Shown piece by piece: positions 8,840 to 18,230 of a stretch of 64,000 bases of DNA. The notes beneath the pieces are model-generated. The model was not told the DNA's origin. It did no database searches and saw only the letters and a program-made list of their open reading frames with translations. The first letter of the stretch is position 1. Every line of letters starts with the position of its first letter. The stretch spans positions 32,552-96,551 of the forward strand of contig NZ_JACHHV010000003.1 of assembly GCF_014202895.1 (NCBI RefSeq). Reading direction: 5' to 3'. The stretch comes from Lactovum miscens. GTDB taxonomy: Bacteria > Bacillota > Bacilli > Lactobacillales > Streptococcaceae. A program made the position numbers and the translations under genes.

Positions 8840-9316
8840 ATGCAAGAAACTTTAAAAATCCAACCTATTGAAGAAAAATTTAACTCAGGTGTAAAAGAGC
8901 TTGTCCAAAGTACATTAATGGAGTTTAAACTTAATGTGCCTGGAACGGCTTATTTTGATCCAGAGTTGACTGATTTGACCAGGCACTACCAGGTGGAAAA
9001 GGCTGAATATTGGATTCTTACCAATGGTGAAGAAGTTTTTGGAGGGATTGGAATTTATCCTATCAATTCTTCAACATGCGAAATTCAGAAACTCTATATA
9101 AAATCTGAGTTACGTGGTCAAGGTTGGGGGGGTCAACTCTTGAGGCATGCCTTGAGTTATGCTTCAAAATATTATCAATTTGCTTATCTTGATACAAAGA
9201 CTGAATTATCTGATGCAATTGGTATGTATAAAAAATTTGGATTTAAAGAGTTAAAAGTTGCGCCAGATCATTCCACCCACAATTTAATGGATCATTGGTT
9301 TCTTAAAGAATTATGA
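8840..9316 (+). CDS. GNAT-family N-acetyltransferase
   Basis: The 158-residue protein has a single GNAT fold. The acetyl-CoA pyrophosphate loop is visible as L-R-G-Q-G-W-G-G near residue 97, preceded by the typical beta4 strand I-Q-K-L-Y-I and followed by Y-K-K-F-G-F-K near 135. The target (small molecule or protein N-terminus) cannot be deduced. The ATG is 7 bases after the epimerase stop and has no clear ribosome site, so translation may depend on coupling to that gene. The frame is open further upstream into the epimerase gene, but that part is not protein-like. Confidence 0.85.
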   Translation: MQETLKIQPIEEKFNSGVKELVQSTLMEFKLNVPGTAYFDPELTDLTRHYQVEKAEYWILTNGEEVFGGIGIYPINSSTCEIQKLYIKSELRGQGWGGQLLRHALSYASKYYQFAYLDTKTELSDAIGMYKKFGFKELKVAPDHSTHNLMDHWFLKEL

Positions 9317-9325
9317 TTTAAAAAA

Positions 9326-9334
9326 TGTTAAAAT
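9326..9334 (+). promoter_or_regulatory. upp extended -10 promoter
   Basis: TG-T-TAAAAT (TG at 9326, hexamer 9329-9334) lies 29 bases before the upp ATG, followed by an AAAAGGTAG ribosome site. No clear -35 is seen. Confidence 0.5.
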
Positions 9335-9363
9335 AGTAAAAACTTAGAAAAGGTAGAAATCTA

Positions 9364-9993
9364 ATGTCAAATTTTACTGTCGTTGAACACCCCCTTATTC
9401 AGCACAAACTTTCAATCCTTCGTCGCAAAGAAGTTTCATCAAAAGAATTTCGTGAACTTGTAGACGAAATTGGAATGTTGATGGCTTATGAAGTCTGCCG
9501 TGATATGCCACTTGAGGATGTCGAGATTGATACTCCCGTGGCGCATATGACTGCTAAACGGTTAGCTGGTAAGAAACCAGTTATTGTTCCTATTCTTCGT
9601 GCTGGAATTGGTATGGTTGACGGAATGAATAAACTAATGCCTGCAGCTCGTGTTGGCTTTATTGGAATGTATCGTGATGAAAAAACCTTGCAACCTGTTG
9701 AATACTTAGTAAAGTTACCAACTGATGTTGATGAGCGTCAAGTTCTTCTGGTTGATCCAATGCTTGCAACTGGTGGGTCAGCCATCCTCGGGGTAGAAAC
9801 GCTCAAAAAGCGTGGTGTCACAAATATCAAGTTTGTCTGCCTAGTAGCTGCACCAGAAGGTGTTAAAGCTTTTCAGGTAGCTTGCCCGGACGTCCCAATC
9901 TTTGCGGCGGCTCTTGATGATCATCTTAATGATAAAGGTTACATCGTACCAGGTCTTGGTGATGCTGGAGACCGTCTCTTTGGAACAAAATAA
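9364..9993 (+). CDS. upp: Uracil phosphoribosyltransferase
   Basis: Upp salvages uracil to UMP using PRPP. The 209-residue protein shows R-R-K near the N-terminus, the PRPP-binding loop D-P-M-L-A-T-G-G-S near residue 131, and the uracil-binding C-terminal motif [12 protein letters not shown]. Length matches the family. It is transcribed alone, with its own promoter and a terminator before kup. Confidence 0.97.
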   Translation: MSNFTVVEHPLIQHKLSILRRKEVSSKEFRELVDEIGMLMAYEVCRDMPLEDVEIDTPVAHMTAKRLAGKKPVIVPILRAGIGMVDGMNKLMPAARVGFIGMYRDEKTLQPVEYLVKLPTDVDERQVLLVDPMLATGGSAILGVETLKKRGVTNIKFVCLVAAPEGVKAFQVACPDVPIFAAALDDHLNDKGYIVPGLGDAGDRLFGTK

Positions 9994-10102
9994 CTAGTGA
10001 CATTAACGACTGGTTGAGTTACCAAATGGAAAAAGACAATGTTTTTTTTAGAATATTTTTCAATTCTTTTGAAAATCATTTTTCTTTTTTGGGCTCTAAC
10101 CC

Positions 10103-10127
10103 AAAATAGCCATAGTGCTATTTTTTT
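10103..10127 (+). terminator. Intrinsic terminator after upp
   Basis: AAAATAGC and GCTATTTT pair around a six-base loop and run into a tract of T. Confidence 0.75.
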
Positions 10128-10212
10128 GTTAGAATAGGGTCTGCAATAATCATATGCTTTACTGAAAACTTGCAAAAATAAAAGCTTTATTTCTAAAGCT
10201 TCGGAGTAAAAA

Positions 10213-12252
10213 GTGAAAATTAAAAAAAAGGTAGCAGAAGTAGGAAAGTGGCCTAAAGCCTCACTTGGTGGGTTTTTGATAGCGCTTGGTGTGGTTTACG
10301 GTGATATCGGGACCAGCCCACTTTATGCTATGAAATCAATTGTGACAGGACAAGGTGGTGGTAAGTACATCACTGAAAATTTTGTCATAGGTTCTGTTTC
10401 CATGATTTTCTGGACCTTAACCCTCTTGACTACAATCAAATATGTGCTTATCGCCCTAAATGCGGATAACCATAAAGAAGGTGGCATCTTTTCTCTTTAT
10501 ACTTTAGTTCGTCGCTTTAAGAAATGGCTTATTATCCCAGCTATGATTGGAGGAGCAGCTCTCTTGTCAGATGGGACTTTAACTCCAGCTGTGACGGTAA
10601 CATCCGCTATTGAAGGGCTGAGAGGTGTTCCGGGTTTTGTTAATACTTTTGGATCAAGCCAAAATGTCATTGTTGTGATTACTCTGTCGATTCTAGCACT
10701 TCTTTTCCTCATCCAACGTTTTGGTACTGATATAATAGGGAGACTTTTTGGGCCAATTATGATGATATGGTTCCTCTTTATCGGAGGATCTGGGTTCTTG
10801 AACATGCTGTCTCATGTTGCCATTTGGAAGGCTTTAAATCCTTGGTATGCGATTGAATTGCTTTTTAATCCTGTAAATCATGCAGGTATCTTTATTCTTG
10901 GTTCTGTTTTTCTGGCAACGACAGGTGCAGAAGCTCTGTATTCAGATTTAGGACATGTTGGAAAGCCGAATATACATACCTCATGGCCAGTCGTTAAAAT
11001 TTGTTTATTCTTGAATTATGCAGGACAAGGGGCTTTCTTGCTTCGTGCGGGTAGTAACTATGGTTCTAGCAATAACTTCAATCCATTCTTCGATATGTTA
11101 CCAAGTTCAATTCGTGTTTATGCAGTAATTCTTGCAACTCTAGCCGCTATTATAGCGTCACAGGCCCTAATTACAGGTTCATTCACATTAGTTTCTGAAG
11201 CGATACGTTTAAAAATGCTTCCTCTATTAAAGATTCTTTACCCTGGTAAAACTTTTGGTCAGATGTATATTCCAGCAGTCAACCTTGCCCTGTGGTTTGT
11301 TACTTCTCTGACTGTTCTTTATTTTCAAAGTTCTGACCATATGGAAGCAGCCTATGGACTTGCTATCACCATTACCATGCTAATGACTACTCTCTTATTG
11401 TCGTATTATTTGGTGACAACGGGTATGAATCCCGTCTTAGCTCGCCTGACAATGAGTTTCTTTGCACTTGTCGAAATAATTTTCTTTGTTTCTTCCGCTG
11501 TGAAGTTTATGCATGGTGGTTATGTAGTTGTAATTATTGCCGTTTTAATCATGTTTGTGATGTTTGTATGGATTAAAGGAAACGCTATTGTCAATCAATA
11601 TGTAAAAAAATTGGATCTAAAGAACTATGTGAATCAATTGAATGCATTGCGTCATGATAAAGAGGTTGACTTCTATCAAACTAATGTGGTTTATTTGACA
11701 AGTCGTATGAAGGGTTCAAAAATTGATATGTCGATTCTTTATTCCATTTTGGATAAAAAGCCAAAACGCGCTGAGACATATTGGTTTGTTAATGTAAAAG
11801 TTACAGATACCCCATACAACAATGAGTATGAAGTAGACATGATGGGAACTGATTTTATTGTCCGGGTGACTTTGTATTTAGGTTTTCGTATGCCTCAGGA
11901 AGTCCCAAGATATCTTCGAGCAATTGTGCAAGATCTGATGGCTTCAGGTCGTCTACCAAAGCAGCACCAAGCCTATTCAATCAAGCCTGGTCGAGATGTT
12001 GGTGATTTTGGTTTTATCGTTATTGAAGAGCATTTAAATAATGCAAGGACAATGTCAGCGTTTGATCGCTTTATCTTACAGACAAAGATTTCAATCAAAA
12101 AATTTACAACTTCACCAGCTCGTTGGTTTGGCCTTCAGTTCTCTGAATATAATATTGAGCGAGTTCCGTTGATTCTGAGTGATGTAAAAGGCATCAAAGC
12201 CAATGAACGAAATCATTTACTTGAAAGTGCTCCTACTGAAAAAATTTCATAA
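10213..12252 (+). CDS. kup: Kup-family potassium uptake permease
   Basis: Kup/KUP/HAK-type proteins import potassium with protons. The 679-residue protein starts with the family signature [14 protein letters not shown] near residue 27, has about 12 hydrophobic segments up to residue 455, and ends in a soluble domain of about 220 residues. In L. lactis, Kup-type transporters are inhibited by cyclic-di-AMP; that is family knowledge, not seen here. The start is GTG at 10213, chosen because CGGAG lies 6-7 bases upstream. A TGnTAGAAT extended -10 at 10127-10135 is a likely promoter. Confidence 0.95.
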   Translation: MKIKKKVAEVGKWPKASLGGFLIALGVVYGDIGTSPLYAMKSIVTGQGGGKYITENFVIGSVSMIFWTLTLLTTIKYVLIALNADNHKEGGIFSLYTLVRRFKKWLIIPAMIGGAALLSDGTLTPAVTVTSAIEGLRGVPGFVNTFGSSQNVIVVITLSILALLFLIQRFGTDIIGRLFGPIMMIWFLFIGGSGFLNMLSHVAIWKALNPWYAIELLFNPVNHAGIFILGSVFLATTGAEALYSDLGHVGKPNIHTSWPVVKICLFLNYAGQGAFLLRAGSNYGSSNNFNPFFDMLPSSIRVYAVILATLAAIIASQALITGSFTLVSEAIRLKMLPLLKILYPGKTFGQMYIPAVNLALWFVTSLTVLYFQSSDHMEAAYGLAITITMLMTTLLLSYYLVTTGMNPVLARLTMSFFALVEIIFFVSSAVKFMHGGYVVVIIAVLIMFVMFVWIKGNAIVNQYVKKLDLKNYVNQLNALRHDKEVDFYQTNVVYLTSRMKGSKIDMSILYSILDKKPKRAETYWFVNVKVTDTPYNNEYEVDMMGTDFIVRVTLYLGFRMPQEVPRYLRAIVQDLMASGRLPKQHQAYSIKPGRDVGDFGFIVIEEHLNNARTMSAFDRFILQTKISIKKFTTSPARWFGLQFSEYNIERVPLILSDVKGIKANERNHLLESAPTEKIS

Positions 12253-12280
12253 AAAACTCCGATATTTTCGGAGTTTTTTT
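12251..12280 (+). terminator. Intrinsic terminator after kup
   Basis: AAACTCCGA pairs with TCGGAGTTT around TATT, followed by seven T. Confidence 0.9.
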
Positions 12281-12323
12281 ATTTTTTGAATAAAACATTA
12301 TTTAAGAAAATACTATCTAAAAA

Positions 12324-12497
12324 TTAATTATTTTCACTATCAGCTGATAACCATTTTGCATAAGGATCTTCAGATTCTGAAGAAGTCAAGGAACTGTTTG
12401 ACATTTCTGGAACTGAAATACCATCTGGCATCTCAAGTACACCGAGTTCGGCAAACAGACTATCGAGTTCATCTTTTTTTTGCATTTTTATTGGCAT
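12324..12497 (-). CDS. Small acidic protein, 57 residues, unknown
   Basis: On the minus strand a complete frame runs from ATG 12497 to TAA 12324. The product starts M-P-I-K-M-Q-K-K-D-E-L and ends A-D-S-E-N-N; it is rich in Ser, Glu and Asp with one Trp and contains L-D-S-L-F-A-E-L-G-V-L, likely an amphipathic helix. A GAGGA ribosome site lies about 7 bases before the ATG. It sits alone between the kup terminator and the tuf promoter, transcribed against both. I do not recognise it. The ordered composition and ribosome site suggest a real gene. Confidence 0.6.
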   Translation of the reverse strand: MPIKMQKKDELDSLFAELGVLEMPDGISVPEMSNSSLTSSESEDPYAKWLSADSENN

Positions 12498-12613
12498 GTT
12501 CATTCCTCATATTGTCAAAAAATATTTAAATATTAAATATAAATATTTATAAGTAGCTTTCTAAAACTTCTCTTTATTTTACACCAAATTTTAATAAAAA
12601 GAACCCCTAACAC

Positions 12614-12674
12614 TTGCAATTTCAATATATTCTGATAAAATGAATCAGTACGGTATCGCCATGCTGCGATCACC
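12614..12674 (+). promoter_or_regulatory. tuf promoter and leader hairpin
   Basis: TTGCAA (12614-12619), a 16-base spacer and TG-A-TAAAAT (hexamer 12636-12641) form a strong promoter with extended -10. The leader then folds: GGTATCGC (12652-12659) pairs with GCGATCACC (12666-12674), stopping about 12 bases before the AAGGAG ribosome site. The hairpin may stabilise the 5' end; a regulatory role is not shown. Confidence 0.7.
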
Positions 12675-12703
12675 AGAATATTTATAAGGAGACATTTTTA
12701 AAA

Positions 12704-13900
12704 ATGGCTAGAGAAAAATACGATCGTAGCAAACCACACGTTAACGTTGGCACAATCGGTCACGTCGATCATGGTAAAACAACACTTACAGCAGCAATTA
12801 CTAAGGTACTTGCTGAGAAATACCCTTCTGCAACTAACGTTGCAAAAGACTATGCTTCAATCGATGCTGCTCCAGAAGAACGCGAACGTGGTATCACCAT
12901 TAATACTGCTCACGTTGAATACGAAACGCCTAGTCGTCACTACGCTCATATTGATGCGCCAGGACACGCGGACTACGTTAAAAATATGATCACTGGTGCT
13001 GCTCAAATGGATGGTGCGATCCTCGTAGTTGCTGCAACTGATGGACCTATGCCACAAACTCGTGAGCACATTTTGCTTTCACGTCAAGTTGGTGTTAAAT
13101 ACCTTATTGTCTTCTTAAATAAGGAAGATCTTGTTGATGATGAAGAATTGATGGAACTCGTTGAAATGGAAGTACGTGACCTCTTGTCTGAGTACGGCTT
13201 CGATGGCGATAATATCCCTGTTATTACTGGTTCAGCACTTGGTGCTTTAAACGGTGAACAAAAATATGTTGATTCAATTCTTAAATTGATGGAAACTGTT
13301 GATACTTATATCCCAACTCCAGAACGTGACACTGATAAGCCATTGCTTCTTCCTGTCGAAGATGTGTTCTCAATTACTGGTCGTGGCACAGTTGCTTCTG
13401 GTCGTATTGATCGTGGTACTGTCAAGATAAATGATGAAGTTGAAATCGTTGGTATCAAGCCTGTAACTAAGAAGGCTATCGTTACTGGTGTTGAAATGTT
13501 CCGTAAGACACTTGACCAAGGTATTGCTGGGGATAACGTTGGGGTACTCCTCCGTGGTGTACAACGTGACGAAATCGAACGTGGACAAGTTTTGGCTAAA
13601 CCAGGCTCAATCACACCACATACTAAGTTCAAAGGCGAAGTTTACGTTTTGACTAAGGAAGAAGGCGGACGTCATACTCCATTCTTCGATAACTACCGTC
13701 CACAATTCTACTTCCATACGACTGACGTTACAGGCTCACTTCGTTTGCCTGCTGGCACAGAAATGGTTATGCCTGGTGACAATGTAACTGTTGAAGTTGA
13801 ATTAATCCACCCAGTTGCCGTAGAACAAGGTACTACTTTCTCTATTCGTGAAGGTGGACGTACTGTTGGTTCAGGTATTGTTTCTGAAATCGAAGGTTAA
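12704..13900 (+). CDS. tuf: Translation elongation factor Tu
   Basis: EF-Tu delivers aminoacyl-tRNA to the ribosome. The 398-residue protein shows G-H-V-D-H-G-K-T-T (P-loop, about 19-27), the switch I R-G-I-T-I-N, switch [14 protein letters not shown] near 138 for guanine recognition, and S-A-L near 176, then domains II and III to the usual C-terminus. Only one copy is in the window. It is monocistronic, with a strong promoter, AAGGAG ribosome site and a strong terminator, as expected for a very highly expressed gene. Confidence 0.99.
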   Translation: MAREKYDRSKPHVNVGTIGHVDHGKTTLTAAITKVLAEKYPSATNVAKDYASIDAAPEERERGITINTAHVEYETPSRHYAHIDAPGHADYVKNMITGAAQMDGAILVVAATDGPMPQTREHILLSRQVGVKYLIVFLNKEDLVDDEELMELVEMEVRDLLSEYGFDGDNIPVITGSALGALNGEQKYVDSILKLMETVDTYIPTPERDTDKPLLLPVEDVFSITGRGTVASGRIDRGTVKINDEVEIVGIKPVTKKAIVTGVEMFRKTLDQGIAGDNVGVLLRGVQRDEIERGQVLAKPGSITPHTKFKGEVYVLTKEEGGRHTPFFDNYRPQFYFHTTDVTGSLRLPAGTEMVMPGDNVTVEVELIHPVAVEQGTTFSIREGGRTVGSGIVSEIEG

Positions 13901-13931
13901 TTTTTTCTTTCGTACTCAATCTGATTTATTA

Positions 13932-13968
13932 AAAACTCAAAGATTACTTTAGTGATCTTTGAGTTTTT
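13932..13968 (+). terminator. Intrinsic terminator after tuf
   Basis: AAACTCAAAGAT pairs with ATCTTTGAGTTT around a short TACTTTAGTG loop, followed by T residues. Confidence 0.9.
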
Positions 13969-14036
13969 TGATAAATATAAAGCTACTTAAAGACTTGATA
14001 AGTCTTTTTAATATAAAATAAAGGATTTAGGCAAAA

Positions 14037-14060
14037 TAAAAGAGGAGTACTCCTCTTTTA
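14037..14060 (-). terminator. Terminator overlapping the DUF1831 stop codon
   Basis: The palindrome AAAAGAGGAGTACTCCTCTT is followed on the minus strand by a T-rich run. It overlaps the TAA of the DUF1831 gene. Symmetry means it could also stop transcription coming from the tuf side. Confidence 0.75.
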
Positions 14061-14402
14061 AGCATCAGCTTGGTTAAATATTTCACGATTAACAAAGAGT
14101 TGCATCTGGAAGTAGAATTTTTCAACAATTATAGGGTCTGAATTTTTAAAAATATTAACTTCACGAAGACCCGACTTATCTGTGATTGAAAGTTTGAAGC
14201 CAGACAAATCATTATTAACAATAATCTTTAGCAGGAAGCCCTCGCCAGAATTAGGGGAGACCTCAAGTAATCTTTGAAATTCGAAATTTCCTAATTTATT
14301 AGGAACGAAAGTCAAATCTCGTAGTGTATATTTCTTGATATTTGAAGAAAGTGTGTAAGTATACTTACTGTCTTTCAGCTTTTTTTCAGTGATAAAGGCC
14401 AT
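14058..14402 (-). CDS. DUF1831 family protein
   Basis: This 114-residue protein resembles the DUF1831 family, a small Lactobacillales group regularly encoded next to a NifS-like cysteine desulfurase. No catalytic motif is visible. The start codon overlaps the stop codon of the desulfurase gene by one base (TAATG on the minus strand), so the two are translationally coupled. A role as partner or sulfur acceptor of the desulfurase is an inference from this pairing only. Confidence 0.75.
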   Translation of the reverse strand: MAFITEKKLKDSKYTYTLSSNIKKYTLRDLTFVPNKLGNFEFQRLLEVSPNSGEGFLLKIIVNNDLSGFKLSITDKSGLREVNIFKNSDPIIVEKFYFQMQLFVNREIFNQADA

Positions 14403-15520
14403 TAAAGGAATCCTTTCAAGATGTCTGTAAATTGGTCAATCTCTTGTAAAGTATTGATTTCTGAAAGAGATACTCGAATATTTTCTTGAAGTTTTTCAGA
14501 ATTTCCACCATAAACTGATTCAAGGACGTGACTTGGTTCAACGGCTCCGGCTGTGCAAGCTGAGCCTGTTGATACAGCAATTCCAGCAAGGTCAAGTTTG
14601 GTTAAAAGAAGATCATTTCGTAGACCGGAAAATCCAAGATTCAAGACGTGAGGCATGCTGACAGTACCAAATTGATTTTGATAAAAATTTAAGCCATTTA
14701 GATTTGAAAGCAAGCGTTCATGGAGTTGCTGAACTTTTTTGTAATTTACTTTCCAATTTGCTTGAGCAATCTCTAATGCTTTAGCCATTCCAACAATACT
14801 TGTTGTATTTTCAGTACCTGCTCGACGCTTATTTTCTTGGTCCCCACCATGCATGAAGTTATCAAATTTGTATTTATCTGAATGATAAAGAAGTCCAACT
14901 CCTTTTGGACCATGGAATTTGTGGGCTGAAGCAGTTAAAAAGTCAGCTCCAATTTCAAGTGGTAAAACTGGGATTTTCCCCATGGCTTGGACTGCATCAA
15001 CATGAAAAGCAATGTTCTTGTCTTTGAGGGCTTGACCAATTTCTTTTACAGGTAATATTTGTCCAGTCTCATTATTGGCCATCATTACTGAAACTAAAAT
15101 AGTGTCGGACCGAATAGAGGAGAGTATCTTTTTGGCTGATAATTCCCCGTCTGGATCGGGGGTGACAGTTGTTACCTCAAAACCAAATCTCTCTTCAAGG
15201 TAGCGCATTGCTTCGAGAACACTTGGATGTTCGATCGAAGTAGTAATAATGTGCTTCCCACGTTCGATATTGGCGATAGCATAGGAAATAATTGCTGTAT
15301 TATTAGCTTCAGTAGCGTCAGCTGTGAAGGTGATAGAAATTGCCGGAACCCCAAGGATTCCAGCAATTGTCTGCCTCGATTCACGTAGGCTTTTGGCAGC
15401 GATGCGCCCAATACCGTGGATACTTGAGGGGTTACCATAGTTCTCCGCCATGTGTAGCGTCATGGCCTCAATAACCTGAGGCAGGATAGATGTGGTGGCA
15501 GCATTATCTAAGTAAATCAT
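14402..15520 (-). CDS. Cysteine desulfurase (NifS/IscS family)
   Basis: A PLP enzyme that takes sulfur from cysteine for tRNA thiolation or Fe-S cluster building. In the 372 residues I see Y-L-D-N-A-A-T-T at the N-terminus, H-V-D-A-V-Q near residue 173, the PLP lysine in S-A-H-K-F-H-G-P-K-G near 198, and the catalytic Cys in S-T-G-S-A-C-T-A-G near 318. The short loop around the cysteine fits the IscS/NifS group and not SufS. It lies between prs and the DUF1831 gene on the minus strand with a 15-base gap to prs, so the three probably form one operon. Confidence 0.92.
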   Translation of the reverse strand: MIYLDNAATTSILPQVIEAMTLHMAENYGNPSSIHGIGRIAAKSLRESRQTIAGILGVPAISITFTADATEANNTAIISYAIANIERGKHIITTSIEHPSVLEAMRYLEERFGFEVTTVTPDPDGELSAKKILSSIRSDTILVSVMMANNETGQILPVKEIGQALKDKNIAFHVDAVQAMGKIPVLPLEIGADFLTASAHKFHGPKGVGLLYHSDKYKFDNFMHGGDQENKRRAGTENTTSIVGMAKALEIAQANWKVNYKKVQQLHERLLSNLNGLNFYQNQFGTVSMPHVLNLGFSGLRNDLLLTKLDLAGIAVSTGSACTAGAVEPSHVLESVYGGNSEKLQENIRVSLSEINTLQEIDQFTDILKGFL

Positions 15521-15535
15521 ATTTATTATCTTATC

Positions 15536-16495
15536 TTATTTATCGTAGTTAAAGAGTGGTGAAACAGGACGACCTTCATGAATGCGTATAATAGCATCGG
15601 AAAGAAGTGCTGCCGCAGAAAGGTATTTAATATTGTCTGGCTTTGGATTTTTAGATTTCACAGAATCTGTTACAAGGATTTCCTTAATTGGTGCCTTGTT
15701 TAGACGTTCGGCAGAACCGGGTAAGAATAGTCCATGGCTGGCGCAAACATAAACTTCTGAGGCGCCTGCTTCTTCAAGAACATTTGCAGCATTGCTAAAA
15801 GTAACACCTGTAGTAAGGATATCATCAATTAAAATAGTCTTTTTACCACTGACGTTACCTATAAGATAACCATTTTCACGGTTACGCTCATCATCACCAT
15901 CATAATCAACAATGGCAAGAGGAGACCCGAGGTGTTCAGCGAGTGAACGAGCACGTTTGATACCAGAATTCTTTGGAGCGACAACAACGACTTCATCACC
16001 AAGTAGACCTTTATTCTTGAAGTGTTCTGCAAATAAAGGAACTGTGAACAAATTATCAGCAGGAATGTCAAAAAATCCTTGAACTTGAACGGCATGGATG
16101 TCTAGAGTTAAGATCCGATTGATACCAGCTTTTACTAACATGTTGGCAACGAGCTTAGCAGTAATAGGCTCGCGTGGACTGGCTGTGCGATCTTGACGAG
16201 CGTATCCAAAATAGGGGATTACAACATTAACAGTGTTGGCAGAAGCACGTTTACAAGCATCAATCATAATTAACAATTCCCAAAGATGATCGTTGACGGG
16301 GTAGCTCGTAGATTGTAAGATGTAAACATCATGGTCTCGAACAGATTCTCCAAGATCAACATAAATTTCACCATCAGCAAATTGTTTTGTTGTCACCTTC
16401 CCAAGATGAACACCAGTTGAGGCAGAGATCTTTTCGGCTAATTCTTGATTTGAACTCAAAGAGAAGAGTAGCAATTTCGGATCTTGATAAATCAT
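15536..16495 (-). CDS. prs: Ribose-phosphate pyrophosphokinase (PRPP synthetase)
   Basis: Prs makes PRPP from ribose 5-phosphate and ATP for nucleotide, histidine and tryptophan synthesis. The 319-residue protein has the expected F-A-D-G-E-I-Y near residue 38, Y-F-G-Y-A-R-Q-D-R near 93, the metal-binding region around L-D-I-H-A-V-Q near 128, and the PRPP loop D-D-I-L-T-T-G near 220. I use the ATG at 16495 because TGGAGA lies 7 bases upstream; an in-frame ATG at 16513 has no ribosome site. First gene of the minus-strand trio. Confidence 0.95.
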   Translation of the reverse strand: MIYQDPKLLLFSLSSNQELAEKISASTGVHLGKVTTKQFADGEIYVDLGESVRDHDVYILQSTSYPVNDHLWELLIMIDACKRASANTVNVVIPYFGYARQDRTASPREPITAKLVANMLVKAGINRILTLDIHAVQVQGFFDIPADNLFTVPLFAEHFKNKGLLGDEVVVVAPKNSGIKRARSLAEHLGSPLAIVDYDGDDERNRENGYLIGNVSGKKTILIDDILTTGVTFSNAANVLEEAGASEVYVCASHGLFLPGSAERLNKAPIKEILVTDSVKSKNPKPDNIKYLSAAALLSDAIIRIHEGRPVSPLFNYDK

Positions 16496-16673
16496 TTTTT
16501 CTCCATAAAACATGGCGTTTTTGACGCGATGATTTTCTATATAATATACATTTATTCTATCATCTAAAATTCTACATTACAAGTGAACAAAGCAAGAACA
16601 CATAAATTTAGTAGATGCAAAGAATCAGTCATTAAATGTCTAAATAATGATAAAAATATGAATCCGCTATTTT

Positions 16674-16722
16674 TTGTGAATTACCCGCACAAGTTTGTTA
16701 TCTTTGTGAATCGCCGCAACAA
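16674..16722 (+). promoter_or_regulatory. Two tandem dyads just upstream of the lipoprotein promoter
   Basis: Two similar units are seen, about 30 bases apart: TTGTG-AATTACCCG-CACAA starting at 16674 and TTGTG-AATCGCCG-CAACAA starting at 16704. Each is a dyad, and both share TTTGTGAAT followed by a CCGC-rich centre. The second ends just before the -35 box at 16726. Three-turn spacing and position fit binding of a dimeric activator. I know no lactococcal regulator with this exact site. Confidence 0.5.
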
Positions 16723-16725
16723 AGA

Positions 16726-16754
16726 TTGACTTCCACTTCACAATGTAATATAAT
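16726..16754 (+). promoter_or_regulatory. Lipoprotein gene promoter
   Basis: TTGACT (16726-16731), a 17-base spacer and a perfect TATAAT (16749-16754). Confidence 0.8.
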
Positions 16755-16818
16755 TAGCAATGTAAATTCCTTGTAAATCAAGGGAAAAAAACAAAAAAAA
16801 TAGGAGCTTTTAACCAAA

Positions 16819-18000
16819 ATGAAAAAGTCTAAAGTTATTGCATTACTTGCAGTTTCTACTTTGTCTGTAGGTATCCTCGCTGCTTGTTCATCAAGCAATT
16901 CATCTTCATCTTCATCTAAATCAACGGCTGCATCGAGTTCTAAAGCCGCTGACACATTCACTGGTGCTACAACACCAAACAAAACTTTCTCTGCCTTGCA
17001 AAATACATTTAAATCCACAGGTAACTGGCTTGGAGCTACAGGTGCCGATATGGATGCAACAGGTCAAGAATTAACAGTTGATGGTACTTTTGTAGCTGAT
17101 GGTGCAACAGGTGAAGCTTATGTTGCTCGTAAGCTTGCGATTTACGATCAAAATTCTCAACATCAAGTCACTGCTCAGTACACATTGACCGTTAAGGATA
17201 TCGTTGTAAAATCACCAGGCTTCTATATCTCAAACGGTACTGTCAAGGGTGATGTTCTTGTATCAGCATTAGGTTTCCACGCACAAAATGGTAAAAAGAC
17301 TGATGGTTCAGTTTCACAAGCTACTATTGATGGAAACTTGAAATTTGCTAGCCAAGCTTTGCTTGATGCATACAATAAACTTGATGCTACCCAAAAAGTA
17401 GTAGTTACAGGAACAACATCTGTGGATACAAGTCTTGCAGCTACAACAGAAGTACCAATGGGTGCAATCACAGTTGGTACGCATGGTTTGGTAACATGGA
17501 CGTTCAAAGGCAACGGTGCTGACACTCAATCAGGTGCAACTACCGGAACTGTTGATGCTTCAGTATTGACAAAGGCACTAGGCGCTAAGGGTGCTTGGCT
17601 TGTAGCAACTAATGGTGATGTTGATGCTTCAGGTAAGACAATTTCAGTTGATGGTATCTTCCTCAATGAAGCAGGTACGGTTCAACGTACTTTAGCCATG
17701 ATTGCTCAAGATTCAAATCGTAATATTACAAAAGTTTATACTTTGACAGTTGACAAACTTATTGTTAACTCACCTGAGTTTGACTTTGAAGGCGGAAATG
17801 TTAAGGGAGATGTTTACGTTGGGGCTAAAGGCTCAATCCTTTCACGTCCAATGACTGATGTAACTGGTGCTGCAGTCCAATCTAAGATTGATGGTAATCT
17901 TTACTTTGCAACTCAAGATCAACTTGATACATATAAAGCTCTTCCAGCTGCACAACAATTCCTAGTAACAGGATCAGTGGCTGTTAAAGCCGCTAAATAA
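16819..18000 (+). CDS. Lipoprotein with two homologous halves, unknown function
   Basis: The 393-residue protein has a lipoprotein signal peptide ending in L-A-A-C at residue 23, a Ser/Ala-rich linker to about residue 45, then two homologous repeats (about 65-200 and 258-390). Each repeat begins G-N/A-W-L, continues D-A-T/S-G-x-x-x-x-V-D-G and Y-T-L-T-V-K/D, then has G-x-V-K-G-D-V and I-D-G-N-L-x-F-A, and closes on V-V/L-V-T-G-x-x-x-V. The G-x-V-K-G-D-V and I-D-G-N-L pattern recalls bactofilin-like beta-helix rungs, but this is only a resemblance. It is monocistronic with a strong promoter, upstream dyads and a terminator, so it is probably abundant and regulated. Confidence 0.85.
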   Translation: MKKSKVIALLAVSTLSVGILAACSSSNSSSSSSKSTAASSSKAADTFTGATTPNKTFSALQNTFKSTGNWLGATGADMDATGQELTVDGTFVADGATGEAYVARKLAIYDQNSQHQVTAQYTLTVKDIVVKSPGFYISNGTVKGDVLVSALGFHAQNGKKTDGSVSQATIDGNLKFASQALLDAYNKLDATQKVVVTGTTSVDTSLAATTEVPMGAITVGTHGLVTWTFKGNGADTQSGATTGTVDASVLTKALGAKGAWLVATNGDVDASGKTISVDGIFLNEAGTVQRTLAMIAQDSNRNITKVYTLTVDKLIVNSPEFDFEGGNVKGDVYVGAKGSILSRPMTDVTGAAVQSKIDGNLYFATQDQLDTYKALPAAQQFLVTGSVAVKAAK

Positions 18001-18018
18001 TTTTTAGTAATTGAGATT

Positions 18019-18045
18019 GAAGCTCCTATTTTGGAGCTTCTTTTT
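18019..18045 (+). terminator. Intrinsic terminator after the lipoprotein gene
   Basis: GAAGCTCC pairs with GGAGCTTC around a five-to-six base loop, followed by five T. Confidence 0.9.
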
Positions 18046-18102
18046 GGTTCTTTACAATAGAATTTAAGCGGTTTCAAGCTTTTGTTGTAGATTGAAATAG
18101 TG

Positions 18103-18183
18103 TATAATAAAGTTTATACGTGTATTTTCTACGCAAAGTCGAATTTGTGAACTTCATGATTTGGACTTTGTATAGAAACACGT
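18103..18183 (+). promoter_or_regulatory. pnp promoter and long leader hairpin
   Basis: TATAAT at 18103-18108 is followed about 10 bases later by a long stem-loop (18118-18183): ACGTGT...TTTCTA..CAAAGTC on the 5' side pairs with GACTTTG..TAGAAACACGT on the 3' side. In enterobacteria the pnp leader hairpin is cut by RNase III as part of PNPase autocontrol. A similar role here is an inference from position and shape. Confidence 0.65.
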
Positions 18184-18230
18184 AAAAATAAAAAGTAAAT
18201 AGCAAATGAAGGCTATTTTATGAGGTGTAA

